Assembly (NCBI GenBank): GCA_019914945.1
Contig: CM034110.1
Coordinates: forward strand, 1,183,001-1,247,000
Length of the DNA: 64,000 nt
From: Typha latifolia
Lineage: Eukaryota > Streptophyta > Magnoliopsida > Poales > Typhaceae
Direction of reading: 5' to 3'
Under the pieces are notes generated by a model that was not told the origin of the DNA, ran no database searches, and saw only the letters and a program-made list of their open reading frames with translations. The first letter of the stretch is position 1. The number at the start of each line of letters is the position of its first letter. This document shows positions 23,071-35,451 of this stretch, in pieces. Both the position numbers and the translations under genes were made by a program.

Positions 23071-24834
23071 ACAATGAGGTCGAACATGCCCTAGAATGCC
23101 ACAATGAAAGCATGTCGAAACAAACCATTTTTACTCACCTTTTGTGGAGGAGTGTGTCTAAAGTTTACCTTTGGCGCCATTGAAAATTTACCAATTTGTT
23201 GATTCAACTTCAGTTTAGAGACATTCATCCAGGATTGCTTTGTAAATATGGTTGATGACCTCAGGTTTTCTTCCTTTTGTATACCTGTAGAAACAAAGAC
23301 AATTTTATTATTATTTGAATTACCAGTGTATCCAATATCATACCTGTCTTTTCCAGAAATCTGAGCATTTAAAATCTCGTCAAATTTGTTATTCTCTTTA
23401 AGAAATGCCACTTTCTTCTGCAATCGCTCTAGTTCAATTTCACCAGCCTTCATCTTATCTTTCGCATTGTCAAGTTGTTGAGTAAGGTTTTTGACATGTT
23501 CAAGTTTCAATTTGTACTTCTCCTCAAATTGATTTCTTTCTGGTTCGATTACCTTGAGTCGTTGAAGTAGTCTAAGATTACTTTTTCTTAAGTTTGAACT
23601 ACTCCAAGTACAAGTCATTATATGCCTTTTATATTTCAGATTTATCTTTCTTAGTAGGTAACACATCCTGATCATCTGTATTATCAGAATCAACAACAAA
23701 GTCAGTATTAAAAAGAGAGGAGACGAAAGCTACAAAGTTTTCTTCGTCTTTCTCAAGAATCATCATCGATTCATCTGAGTCATCCCAAGTGACTTTCATA
23801 GATTTATCCTTCCTCTTAAGATAATTAGGGCATTCTCGTGCGATGTGTCCAAAACCAGAACATTCAAAACATCGAACTTTATTATCAGAACTCTTACTTT
23901 TTTGTTTCACATTGTTGTTGATCATCCCAAGTATTCGAATTTACAGATTCTTCTTTTTCACAAAGGCTTTATTTTTCTCAAGTTTTTCATCATTCAACTT
24001 GTTTGGCTTCCGAAAAAAATTATTGAACTTTTTAATAAACATGGCCAACATCTCAACATCTAAATCACCTTCATCATCAGACTCCTCTAAATTTTTGTTC
24101 AACAGTGGATAGGGCCATCCCTTTGGACTTCCTAGGTTTTGAAAGGCTGCACTCAAACGTTTGTAGATTTCCTACCAATTGTTCAACCTTTATAGAATCG
24201 ATGTCCTTACTTTCCTCAATAGCTGTAACTTTCGCCTAAAACCTTTCTGGGAGAGACCTAAGGATCTTACGAGCAATTCTGTTTTTAGAAATTTTCTCTC
24301 CTAGGTTGAAACTGGAGTTGACTATATCACTCAGCTTTGCATAAAACTCATCAAATGTCTTATTCTTCTTCATACGTAGATTTTCAAAACTAGTAGTAAC
24401 CTTTGAAGTTTTGAAAGTTTTACAGCCATAGTTCCTTCGTAAGTAGTTTATAAGATCGTCCAAGCTTCTTTTGCTATCTCACAAGTAAGAATTCTTCTAA
24501 ATTCTTCCGAGGAAACACAACTAAATTTTGCATTTATTGCCTTGCTATTCCAGCCAACATTTTCATAATCTGTCATATCTCACGACTCAATTGGTTTCTC
24601 AACAAGCTTATCATTCACCATGTACATTGGTGGACTCCAACCATTCACAACGGCAATCCATACTCGCTTATTTATAGACTTCAAGTAAGCGCTCATCCTA
24701 GCTTTCAAATATCTATAATTTGATCCATCTAGAATAAGTCTAATAGACGATTGTCCATCTCTATGAAGATTCATACCTATCTGATCTCTCTCTAAGGGTA
24801 AGAGAACATGCTCTAATACCAATTGAAAGAACAC
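23071..24834 (-). pseudogene. SIRE-like gag with two CCHC zinc knuckles, degenerate
   Basis: It starts just after the primer-binding site. In order: an N-terminal gag segment (LDGSNYRYLKARMSAYLKS), a UBN2-type gag segment at 24463-24236 (KTFDEFYAKLSDIVNSSF), zinc knuckle one near 23870 (CFECSGFGHIAREC), a coiled coil at about 23580-23390 (LTQQLDNAKDKMKAGEIE) and zinc knuckle two near 23071-23112 (CFHCGILGHVRPHC). Both knuckles fit CX2CX4HX4C. A large gag with coiled coil and second knuckle is typical of SIRE elements. At least four frame breaks make it non-functional. Confidence 0.85.
24810..24821 (-). other. Primer-binding site of the SIRE-like element
   Basis: On the minus strand TGGTATTAGAGC starts two bases after the 5' LTR end. 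It differs from the consensus iMet site by one base (C to T). Confidence 0.8.
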
Positions 24835-25903
24835 CCAGACACAATATGTATCTAAACCCTAAGCAATGATATCACTAATTTGCTTAAGTAAAAATCGGAA
24901 GAAATATTAAAAAGCAAAAGTAGAGATGAACGCCAAGATTTTAACATGGAAAAACCTAAACGGGAAAAAAACAACGAATTCAAACTCGGATCAAAACTAA
25001 TCACTAGAATAATGGTAGTTACAAGACTGACTCACAAAACAACCCGTCGATCCCCACGATGTTCCTCTCAATCTTGCTCGCTAGAACCCACGATTCACCG
25101 CTTCTTGTGATTGATATCCAACTTCAGTAGCCCTCAAGATTTATCTTTTGTCTAGATAGCCCTTAAGACGAAAGTTTTAAACCTTGTAGAAGAGTCGGAC
25201 CTTGTTCGTTGAAGAAGCGATGTAGCCTCAAGAATTCTCCTTCAAATTGCTTCACCAACCACCCTAGAATTAGGACATCATAATGCTTATATAAGATCTC
25301 CTAGATAGAGCCAAATCCAAGTTTTATCCAAACTCACGAAAGTCCAAAAATTGTAAACTTCGTAGATGCATTCGAACGCGGCCCGGGTGTGTTCGAATAG
25401 CCTGACTTGATCTCAGGTGCGTTCGAACGGGCCCAAGTGCGTTCGAACACGGCAGCTTGATTTTCATAGGTTGTGTTCGAACGGGCAAGTACACTTCTCT
25501 GGATGTGTGAACGCGCTGTGAACGTAATAGGGTGCGTTCGAATGGCCTATGACTGTGTTCGAATACGCGCAAAAATAGCACTCTCTGTTTGTGCGAACGA
25601 ATGCGCTCGCCTTCGAACGCGCTTATGAATGCTACTCTCTGTCTGTGCGAACGCCAGTGTTCGCGTTCAAACGCGCTTGTGAACACCACTCTCTGTCTAT
25701 GCAAACGTCAGTGCTCGCGTTCGAACGCGCTTGTGAACGCCACTCTCTGTCTGTGCGAACGCAATATGAACTAGAAATCTTTTCTCCTTTGACCTTACAA
25801 TTCTTCAAACCAAATACTTTCTAGATTTGTATAAATGCTCATGTACATGTATAAAATCACTTAGAATATTTTGTACATAATTGCCAACACTAAAAACCTA
25901 ACA
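24824..25903 (-). repeat. 5' LTR of the SIRE-like element
   Basis: On the minus strand it begins TGTTAGGTTTTTAGTG and ends GTGTTCTTTCA. The TTCGAA array is at about 25368-25770, with four near-identical ~60-bp units at the right end around GTTCGAACGCGCTTGTGAAC. Confidence 0.9.
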
Positions 25904-27031
25904 AGTTAGGTGAGAAATAAATATGTTGGAGTGGACATATCCATGGTGCACTGTTACTGATGGGTAATTTCATGTTGTGGGAGGGAGTTGGTGACCAAAA
26001 CTATTGTGGGATAAATAGTAAGAACATATATTATAGCATTTGATTTGAACTTTGCACTAAATAGAGCTGAATGGAGGAAAAGGATCCATATAGCTTGGGT
26101 TTAGTTGCCCTCTTGTTGTTGCTGTTATTGTTTCGCAGTAGCTAGGAAGTGAAACAAAAAACTTAATTTATTTAGGTTTTAAGAATTGATATGATGATAA
26201 AAGTCCTCCTGATGGATATTGCTGACAGTTGAATTTCTTGCTATTTTATGAATTGACCTAATTCAATATTTTCTAGATGTTTTTCCTCTTGCTTCCAGGG
26301 GCATGGGGCCAACACAGTTTTTCTTCTTTTCAGTATACGGAATACTGATTTACCTTCTTTTCAGTATACGGAGAACCTGACAATCAACAAGCAAACCGTG
26401 CAACTCAAACGGTTTTCGTTTGGATTGCTCATTTTTCCATAATTACCTAGTTGTTCTTAATGTTTAATTATCTTATTTTTTACCTAAGAGTAATTTAGCC
26501 TAAAATTAAAGTAATTATATCTATAAAAAAGTAAAAGTGAAATTAAGATATGGTTTTATATAAGTCATATGATTTAATGTACTTAAAATTAAGTCTTATT
26601 TTAAAATGGCTAAATAATAGAAGACATACAATTATATTGCTTTTATAGATTTTTTTTTGTTTTATAATTATTTAGAACTATAAATACATTATTTAAATAT
26701 TCAAAATTTTCTTAGATAAATCAGCAGTTTGATCGGGCGACAAATAGTTGAAGCAATAGTCTAGTAACCCAACCTCTAACTAGGTCAATATCCGTCCAAT
26801 TTTGATAACTATGCTTCCGAGGCTTTGTTTGAGATCCTATCCTGCCTTTAGTCAAGCAATATAAGTTTCCATCTTGATGTTGATGTCATGTTTTCAATAG
26901 TTCTGGTTTTAGTATTCGTTAAATTTTTTTCGTTACTGTTCTGACTCGTGTGAAACCTCAAACTATGCTAAAAACACAAGTTCTGGACAAAGGAAAGTTA
27001 CATCTTTCTATTTGCCATCCTTTCATAAAAG

Positions 27032-27099
<68 letters not shown>

Positions 27100-28272
27100 G
27101 GTAGGGCACCCGACGCGCTCGGGCGACGGCGACGGAGGCGGAGACGGCAATGGCGACGGCGACGGCGACAGCGACGGAGGCGGAGACGGTAACGACGACG
27201 GAGACGGAGATGGCAACGGCGATAGGTGACGGAGGCGACGACGGAGATGGCAACGACGATAGGTGACGGAGGCGACGACGGAGACGGTGATCGGCAACTG
27301 GTAGCTCGACGGCGAGCGGCGAAACTATTAGGAGGGGTGCCGTGCGGCACTCTTTGTGCCATGTGCCGGTACGCCGCCAGCATCGGTCATCCATGCTTCA
27401 AACTATGCTAAAATCACAAGTTATGGGTGAGGAAAGTAAAATCACAAGTTATGGGTGAGGAAAGTTACGTCTTTCTGTTGGCTATGCTTTCATAAAAGCC
27501 TACATGTTCCTAACGTTATAACAAACAACTAGATCTTTATCTCTTTTAACTTTGACAAATTACTCATATTAATGTCATACGGATGACACAAGTTATTTCT
27601 TGGAAACTTTTCCATGAAGATTACATAGGATACTTAAATTATACAGTGTCCTAAGATACTCCTGAGGCCACTGCTCTGGTTCCTGCCTTTAGTGGAACCA
27701 TATAGCTGTCTGCATGTTGATGCATTACTTAAAGATGACTGTAAGATGGATTTATGGACTATTGTCAGATGTGACCGATATGGTTGTGTTTGTTGACCTG
27801 CAAAACTTTTATCTATATATAATGCATTTTCATGTCAACTGAGTACTGACTGCAATCTTAATTGATATAAAAGGTTCCTTTTTCTTCTTTGAGACAATTT
27901 GGACTTGTCGTCAGACCTTATTTTTAATGTATGGGTCTTGACATCTGGGCAAATACCTAGTGTCAAAATTGTCATCTTGACACCAGTTTGCTTGTCTATC
28001 ATCTTCTAGCACATTAAATTTATAAACAATCCCTACACGCACTTGTCATCATGTCATCAGATAAAAAGCGGCAAACAAATGGAGTATATATTGAAGTTAA
28101 ATCCTTCATCATATTTATAGAAGCCTTCTTTTAATGTCCAGAAGATTTTAGATTAATTGGTCGGTTTTTTTTTTTTGTTTATTGGCTACATTTTATGTTT
28201 GTTGTAAAGTCCTTCCTTACCGTACGAAAGATTGCAGATTTAATTGGTCATTTATACTTTCTTTTGGTTTAG
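25904..28272. other. Former intron sequence of the NIFK-like gene
   Basis: No exon recognised. The stretch is AT-rich and holds a CT microsatellite plus a GC-rich minisatellite flanked by direct repeats (26960-27500). The motif TTCTTTTCAGTATACGGA is duplicated at 26327-26374. Confidence 0.5.
26960..27500. repeat. CT microsatellite and GACGGCGACGG minisatellite between direct repeats
   Basis: A (CT)n run at about 27031-27097 is followed by GC-rich repeats of GACGGCGACGGAGGCG type (about 27115-27290). Copies of an ~80-bp segment (CAAACTATGCTAAAA ... CTTTCATAAAAGCCT) flank the block at about 26958-27032 and 27396-27504. The right copy holds an internal 28-bp tandem duplication (about 27411-27466). 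Low-complexity open frames here are not genes. Confidence 0.75.
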
Positions 28273-29479
28273 ATGGAAAGGAGTGAATAAGAGATATAAA
28301 CCTTTGAATTGGGTAGACATTGCACGGAATCAGCATAACAAGGTAATGCCAATCTTTTCGACTGTCAATGTTGTAGTTTACTAATAATCTCTTATATGCC
28401 ATTTTGGTGAGACAATTATTGCTATGATATTTTCAGGTTAAAAACAGCAGAAGAGCACCGACGGATGATTCAAGGAATTTAAAAACGAGATGAGATGAGA
28501 AGCGGCATAAGCGAATAAAGGCCGCTGGCATTGATTATGAATGCCCAGATTTTGTAAGTAATAAGCACCCAGATTTTGTTACAATTATTCATTCTAAAGT
28601 TCATTTAAGTTGGTTACTTATAAAAGTAAAAGTAAAACATATGCAAAGGTGAAGTCATAAATGCCTGAATATTTTCCATTATTCATGGGTTACTATGCAA
28701 AGGAATTGTTGGATGCTTGGAACTATTATAGATCTCAAGGAATTTGTATAAAAGAACCTTGGAATTTGGATGTTGCAAAAAACTGATAGCTTTCTTTATT
28801 TTTCTAAATGTCCCTCTAAGAAGAGCTTAAATTTTTCATCAGCAAGTAGCAAGCGTGCATCTTAAAATGGGCAAAGGCTAAATAAATCTCAAAATTTTGA
28901 GAAAAAGAAAAGAGAGGTCAAACTGATTTCTTATGCGCATTATTTATTTCTAAAACAAAAATGTCCACATGTTGCTTCTTGGATATTCGATGCTGCTGAT
29001 TAATGTTACTTCATATCAAGTCATTTATATTTGAAACTTAGATATGTGATAATGAAATTTTAGAATGTTGATTATGACTTTCTCTGTCCTTTTTATTACT
29101 ACGCGTCTACAGGTTGGTCATATTCAGCTTGTTGCCAAGAAAATTAAGTAAGCCTATAGGAACAAAAACGAGATGTATCTTTTTTATCTTGTACCAACTT
29201 GAAGAGATTCTGATGCCCTTATTTGTTCTAGGTTAAATTTAGCTTTGCCTTTTTGTTTCCTCTTTTTGTGTTTTCTATCATTTTGATATTGTAAGAAAGG
29301 TTATTACATGGATGACGGAGAATTAACGAAGAACTGAACTTTTGCTCCATTTTCTGGATGTTTCCCTTTGGAAAATAAACTCACAGATCAATAGCATGGC
29401 ATAATTCAGGCTAAATGATGTCAACTATAATACAGTTCATATTATTACCTTGACACCGGCGCCGCAGCTCAATTGTTGT

Positions 29480-30740
29480 GCATGATATCATTTGTCTGAA
29501 ACTAATACGTTTTGATTAGATGGAATCCTATCAAGTAATACCATGACTGATTAATGGTAAAAGAGAAACAGAACAAGTAATACGATAACAGATTAAGGGT
29601 AGAAGAGAGGAAATCACAAATCCTAAACTCAGCTCCTTGCCAAGGGCAGCGCGTTACCGTTAATCACATTCATAGAGAAGCAAGTTTTATTGCTAATTGG
29701 TTGGCAAACTAGTCCAGGATAACTTTTTCTCCTCTTTTATGGGATGGCTCAGATATGCCTGAGTTCATATCCATTTTATGTCTTGATGCTACTGCTGGCT
29801 CACCTCACAGGCAATAGCTTGTAATTTTTTTAGGCACCTTGTCTGCTCTTAATGCAATTCTAATTAACTAAAGAAAAAGAAAACTAATACTTTTATTGCC
29901 TCCCAAAGTCAAATAAAATGACATATTTATAGTCCTCTAATTGAACTAATTATTTAAGGAAAGAAAACAAATTCAAACTCAATCAAGCTCGGAAAATAAT
30001 TAAATAACCTAACAAATTATCCGTTAGGCGTTCGAACAGCCTAACAGAGCATTCGAATGCATAGAAAATGGATGCTCCGATGTTCAAATGCTTATGAGAG
30101 TAGAAATTGCATTGTTGAGCCATTTAGATACCTAACAAGGTGTTCAAACTCTTGGCTCATAAACTACTGTTGAATCCATTCCTCCATCTTCTGCCTGGCA
30201 TCGACGGTGATAAATAATCTGGAATTGAGTGATTAGATCGCCATTCCTTATCACTTCCCTCCCATTAAAGATGAACTTTGTCCTCGAGCTTTCTATGCGG
30301 AATCATTACTTCAAGTCTTCAGAATTCCCCATGTAGCATCCTACATTGACGATACTTCCCACATGATTATGTCTTTTTGCACCAAGACGTAATGTTTGAC
30401 CGGATGAACTTCCCAAATATCTTTCAACTCCAAAACAATTTCTCCATTGTTAGCAATTTAGGACAAATTGGTTTTCTTACGCTCGTCCATGTCGATTTGC
30501 TTCTTCAAATGAGAGAGATGAAACACTAGATAAATTTGTGATTTCTCCGAAATACGTAAACGGTACGCCATCGGTCCAATTCCTTCAATAATTTCAAATG
30601 AGCATTAAATTTCTTGTTTACCCGCACTTGCACCCGTATTTGCCGATGTGATTGTAACTTGAGATATACCTATCTAGTCTTCCACCTAAAATTCTAACTC
30701 TCATCAATACTTGTCTTGCTGAACTAAAAAGAGACGGTAT
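29480..30740 (-). mobile_element. Ty3/gypsy remnant: integrase C-terminus and 3' region
   Basis: On the minus strand, about 30620-30500 reads FEIIEGIGPMAYRLRI and VFHLSHLKKQI, the conserved tail of gypsy integrases, and a decayed chromodomain-like ATW segment follows near 30330. A purine tract next to TGATAAGG (about 30250) may mark the 3' LTR start, and a CTATAAATA box lies near 29930. TTCGAA-like motifs appear at 30030-30090. LTR ends and target duplication were not found. Confidence 0.65.
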
Positions 30741-30761
30741 TAAATCCTAGCAGTGTTGACT

Positions 30762-31025
30762 CCAAAAATTCAAAGTGATTGAATAGTAACTCCAAAAATC
30801 TACGGTGACTAAATAGTAACTCCAAAAATCTACGGTGACTAAATAGTAACTCTAAAAGCCCCAACAACTGAGAAACAATAATATTAAATATAGGTATGTT
30901 GCGTAGGACCTAATATAGGACTGCATAAATAAGAGAGAAGATAAAGTTAGGTAGGGTTGGGTCGGTTAGATTGGATTGGATTAGGTTAGGTTGGATTAGA
31001 GTTGAGTTGAGTATAGGTTGGGTAA
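30762..31025. repeat. Short tandem repeats downstream of the gypsy remnant
   Basis: About three copies of a 31-bp unit with TAACTCCAAAAATCTACGG span 30762-30860. A GGATTGGATTAGGTTAGG-type stretch lies at about 30950-31025. Both are local repeats with no sign of function. Confidence 0.7.
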
Positions 31026-31905
31026 CTTAGCTGAGGGTATTTTTGTAATCTTTTTAATATATAACAACATGATATTTTCTATATATATTTGTTGAATCAT
31101 AGAGCTTAATTTACAAATAATGATAATATAAGGTCTAAATCATAATTTTGTTAAAAGGCAGTGTGTTATATGCAAATTTCTCTTAAAATATTTAAAATAT
31201 TTAATAGTAGCTAAGTCACTTAACTATCTTGCCATTATAAGTGATGGGGGCAATTTGGTCGGTTCACCAATTCTGTCCACGACATTAAGTGGGTGAGATA
31301 TTTATAATAATCCACGGGGTTATTGTGTATTAAAAAGAAATTTGAGGATGAAAGGGAATTATATATTCCTAAAAAAAAATCTTATTATGGTATAAGTCTT
31401 CTTGTACTAGTATAGCAAGTAATCGCTTATCACAATATTAATATAATAATACCTATTTCTCTTTTCTTTCCTCTATCATTCAATATTTTTATATTTATTA
31501 ATTACTATTTTACTCTTAAAAATGTATCACTTTTAATCAATTATTATTTCAATCACACACTCTCTCTCTCTCGTATCTTTTCCTCATCCATTCATTATGA
31601 AGTGTATTTAGTCATTCGCCAAAATATCATTACGCACTGTACTAATTAACAAAATAACATAAGAATAATTTTAGTATTAAAAATTAGCATAGCTATAGTA
31701 GTATTGAACTTATATTACTTCATGTTTGCAGATATGAAAAAAAAGAATATATTGCTAATAGAATGTTGGCATAACCATCTTTATTAATTACAGCAGCAAC
31801 ACAACAAGCATACACCATATTTCTTCATGATAGAATCCCAATTATTTCTATAGATATTTATAACATAATCAACCAATTTTGTTACATCAAACATGAAAGG
31901 AATAT
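31026..31905. other. AT-rich intergenic interval
   Basis: No gene or element recognised. The last ~100 bp should be the 3' UTR of the rhodanese gene on the minus strand. Confidence 0.4.
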
Positions 31906-33408
31906 TTATGCTTCCCCAGATTCTGCCTTCATCCATGCAAGATAACCTCCAGCCATGTTCTTCACATTTTTAAATCCCTGCATCAAAAGAGAAGAATGAT
32001 CATCTTAACTTATAATTTCAAGGAAACTGAAAACATTTAAAAAAAAAGTGTGGTCTTATAGTTGACATTATTCTGAATATGCTTTTATTAAAAGATCATA
32101 GTTTAGACTATTTGCATTGGATATGTATTATATCATCCTATTTTTTGAATTCAAGATTAATATTATAATGATTTGATCCTCTTCCTGATAACAACTAGAA
32201 GTTAAATAATAATTTTCTCCAGTGTATGAGAGAGAGAGAGAGAGTAACAACTTAATTGCTCCATGTGAATCGTAGACTAGTTTGAATTCATTCTTGCTAA
32301 CTAGGTTAAAATAATATAACAAGTAGCTAACTCTGCAAATTATTGCCCATTTTTATATAGAGACACTAAGTTTATTACACTTTGATCTAAAATCTCTCAA
32401 TTGTCTCTCCCATTTTTATTTTATTTTTTATAATTAGAGGACCATTTTATTCTTAGAGAGAGAAATTGACGATAAAATGATCATTTAATATTTTTACGTT
32501 TATTGTTAGGCGGCGAGGAAGATATTAAATAATTAAGAGAAAAGTGTCAAAAAAACTATATATATATAAGAGGATTTATATGAAAACGAGCAATAATTCA
32601 CGATCTAGTTGTAATTAAACAATGATGATTTTGACCTCCTGTTTCTTTTGCTTGAGCCCTCTTTGATTTTAATCATCTCAATTACGGGATTATGACTGAA
32701 GGATTAATAAAATTATTTCTAAAGGATTAAATATTTAGTAGGCCCTATTCTAATTAAGAAGTGATGTAACTAAAATTAATAAAGAAAGTCTTACCGCATT
32801 AAAAAGAGCTAAAGTTGCCAACTTCGATCGAACTCCAGATCGACAAGCCTTCACAATTGTGTGAAAAAGGAAAGAATTCAGATCAAAAGAAATTAAAGTT
32901 TGAATTCAAACTGTAATTTGTTATATAAAAGAAGATAAAAAAAAAGATTGATTACCACAAAGAAATGCTCATCCTTTGCAAAGAGTTCTGAAACTTGCTC
33001 AACAAATTGAGGGTTCTTCACCTTCTCTGCAAATGATCAATGAGATAAGAAGAAGAAAAAAAAAACCATAAAAACTGATAGAAAATTTGATCATGTATTA
33101 TTATCAAACCAACCCTGAGGAGTGACAGAAGAGTAGAAAGGAACATTAATGGCTCCTTCTACATGCTCCTTTTCAAAATCCTTTGCCAACCTAAACACAT
33201 AGATATAGATATGATAAACTGAATAAAATTCAAAGAAAATGGCCATCAACATAATATATATATATCAATGAATTGCACCTAACAACCTCACATCCAGGTA
33301 ACGATGAGTAGATCCAAAGAGAGATCGAGCTTCATGAGCATTCACAGTCACAGTTGCAATAATATCTTCAGTACTGTAACAAGGGAGAATTAGTAACAAA
33401 GCCAGAAG

Positions 33409-33440
<32 letters not shown>

Positions 33441-33476
33441 GTAGTACTTCTACTCTTACCTGCTTTGGCCTTCCAT
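31906..33476 (-). CDS. Single-domain rhodanese (thiosulfate sulfurtransferase-like) protein, six exons
   Basis: Coding exons: 33460-33476, 33287-33373, 33114-33190, 32956-33026, 32795-32848, 31906-31977. They join in phase with GT-AG introns into 125 residues. The N-terminus reads MEGQSSTEDI; RYLDVR (about 30-35) and HVEGAINVPF (about 44-53) are conserved rhodanese segments; the active-site loop is CRSGVRS (Cys at about 86) and the C-terminal GG-W segment is AGGYLAWMKAESGEA. This is the small plant STR16/STR18-like type, related to the senescence- and dark-induced DIN1/SEN1 proteins, which transfer sulfane sulfur via the active-site Cys. No transit peptide is obvious, suggesting a cytosolic form. 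Nothing suggests inactivation. Intron 1 carries a GAA repeat. Confidence 0.9.
33403..33438. repeat. GAA microsatellite in intron 1 of the rhodanese gene
   Basis: About twelve AAG units lie some 20 bp from the splice donor of the 17-base coding part of exon 1. Confidence 0.9.
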
Positions 33477-35222
33477 ATGTTAAACTTTCTCTCTGAGGTC
33501 TCTATCTCGTTCTCTTTCTCTTCTATATAAATAGTTCAATGAAGAACATAAAGCCATTACAACTAGGCTTCCAATTGTCAACTCTACTCTGTTGAGAAGA
33601 AGTATTTTAAGAAATTTATAGAAAACACCTAATGCTTTATTTTAATTATCATTCATATCCTAATATGCGGATAGTTATCTTCCAATAGAAATTAAAAAAA
33701 AAAGAAAAATTATCTAAAATACCCTTCATTTGACCTTAAAATTGTGTTCTTCTTTTATTTTCACTTTAATTTTAACAAACTAACTCGAGGGTATTAAAGT
33801 TATTTTATATTTATAATTAACAACACCAACAAAATGCTAGGGACGAATAATAAATATCCACATGATATATCAGATGTAAATAATAATATAGGCAAAATGT
33901 AGGGTGTATTTAATAAATTTCCCTAAACTTTGAGAGATGACAAAAATGTTAACAAAAAATAAGAACAATTGCAACTTGAGTAACTCCTCCTCTACACGAA
34001 AACTAGTTGACCAACTAAAAAAGTCAACTTGCATTACTTTAGGAAAAATAAAGGGTTCTACTAATATATATATATATATATATATACAAGAAGTCCATGT
34101 CTAGAGGAAGATCTCACAACTCACAGAGAAAGAGCCAAAGTTCTTGGTACCCCACTAGAAAACCTAAATGGTTTGTGCTTGAGACGTGGATGTAAATTAA
34201 TAATGTTCTTTTTTTAATTAGTATATTAGGTCAGAGAGGAGTTCCGAATCAGAATATTCCAATATTCTGGTATTATACCATGTTAAAATAATTATAAGCT
34301 TAATTTAAGTATAATTAATTTAGCTCTCATTAAAATTGTCAACATGTATACTTTTGTGGGATTCCATCTTAGTCTTAGGCAGGGTTTTCTTTTCTTTCAA
34401 TTTTGTATTGTTTTGTGTCTAAATATAACCTTATCCAGATGAAATAATGCCAAAACCTTGGTAGGAAACTTGCACCAAAAAGAAAACCAAGTGGAAATAT
34501 TCAACATGGAGTATAAAGTACATGATGAATACCCAATTTGATCCCCATGATAGGGACTATTAATTTCAACATATCAGTCAATAATTCTTTTTTTATTTCT
34601 CTCTAAATAGACATGGTAGATGTATATTAAGTTTCACGAATAGGGGTAACAGATCCTCTACAGGCATGACTGCAGGAAAGGAACTTTTTAGAAATTATTA
34701 ATCCTAGGTGCACTCGATCTAATGTAATCCATCCTTTTAGTATTTTGAACCTCTAAGAGATAAAATTGAAGATAATCTTTATATTTTGGCAGCCAATTAG
34801 TCGAAGACTTCAGGAAATCTATTCCTGCATCGATTATATTAAAATCATGTTTGATTGCAATGCAACAACTTGCATTTCTCTTTGGCTTCAATACTTCGTC
34901 AGCAGACCTTCAGCTATCTGCCAAGGGCCAGAGAGATCGAGAGGTGATCAAGTAATCCTTATGCATTATTTGATTGCTCATCTACAACTACGACTTCGGA
35001 ATACCAAGTCAATGTCAACTCCTCCATCTCCGAGTGGTGGAGATTTCTTTTCTTTTAAAGATCTCATTTTTTTTATTTTCTCTATTTTGGTTATGACAGC
35101 AAATAAAATGTTTGTAGTTGCCGTCATCTTTAAGAAGCTTGCTTAATGGAGAGAGCTATAACCCGAGGCCATTCTTTCAGTGATCGACCTCGGTGATCGA
35201 AGTTTGGAAGCTAGAGAGGAGG
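33477..35222. other. Intergenic interval between the rhodanese and aquaporin genes
   Basis: This is a divergent gene pair, so upstream regions of both genes lie here. TATAAATAG about 45 bp before the rhodanese ATG (33524-33532, minus strand reads CTATTTATA) could be its TATA box. A TA microsatellite is at about 34066-34085. An open frame at 34766-35146 shows no recognisable domain and overlaps the likely aquaporin promoter; I do not call it a gene. Confidence 0.45.
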
Positions 35223-35412
35223 ATGGCGAATAGCAAGAGCTCTTCGGTGGACCGGCAGGCCGCGCCGTTTGTAAGGCTGTGTGGTAAAATTTGTAAGCCA
35301 GAGGCCTCCCTTATGAAGAAGGTAGATGTCTGAATGCAAAAGAAAATTCACTAAGATTTGTATACGTGATGGTGTTTGTATATATATATCTTGCAAAGCT
35401 ATCTATATTTTA

Positions 35413-35451
<39 letters not shown>

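Larger units (their letters stand above)
13131..25903 (-). mobile_element. SIRE-like Ty1/copia retrotransposon inserted in the NIFK-like gene
   Basis: The 5' LTR is 24824-25903 and the 3' LTR 13131-14227, with 5-bp flanks AGTTG (13126-13130) and AGTTA (25904-25908). A primer-binding site variant, TGGTATTAGAGC on the minus strand (24810-24821), follows the 5' LTR. The polypurine tract AAAGGGGGAGAT abuts the 3' LTR (about 14228-14240). Between them, in minus-strand order, are gag, protease, integrase, RT, RNase H and an env-position ORF: copia order plus the extra 3' ORF of SIRE-type elements. Every pol segment has stops or frameshifts. A solo LTR (21501-22430) and an inverted extra copy of the 3' region (16216-18983) interrupt it. 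Confidence 0.9.
11393..29151 (+). pseudogene. NIFK-like nucleolar RNA-binding protein gene, inactivated
   Basis: Spliced pieces match plant homologues of MKI67 FHA-domain-interacting nucleolar phosphoprotein, an RRM protein of ribosome biogenesis. Exon 1 is 11393-11509 (MGAKAKKALKKNL start); exon 2 11599-11703 (ATVLYIGHIPHGFYE, start of the RRM); exon 3 11792-11847 (FFKQFGNIKRL); exon 4 12810-12857 (HYGFIEFENPE); exon 5 12947-13000 (VAKVVADEINNY). After a 12.8-kb retrotransposon come 28273-28342 (WKGVNKRYKPLNWVDI), 28437-28553 (AAGIDYECPDF) and 29113-29151 (VGHIQLVAKKIK, stop). Lesions: exon 3 has lost its usual first residues and its reading phase; an in-frame TGA stands at 11827 where the family has Arg; TAA at 28480; a 5-bp duplication, GATGAGATGAG, near 28488-28498 shifts the frame. 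The exon encoding the segment before WKG is missing or unrecognisable. Confidence 0.85.

Noticed and set aside
26958..27394. Open frames rich in Arg, Ser and Pro
   Set aside because: Low-complexity products of the CT and GACGGC repeats, present in several overlapping frames.
34766..35146. 126-codon plus-strand ORF upstream of the aquaporin gene
   Set aside because: No recognisable domain, and it overlaps the likely promoter; could be chance in AT-rich DNA.
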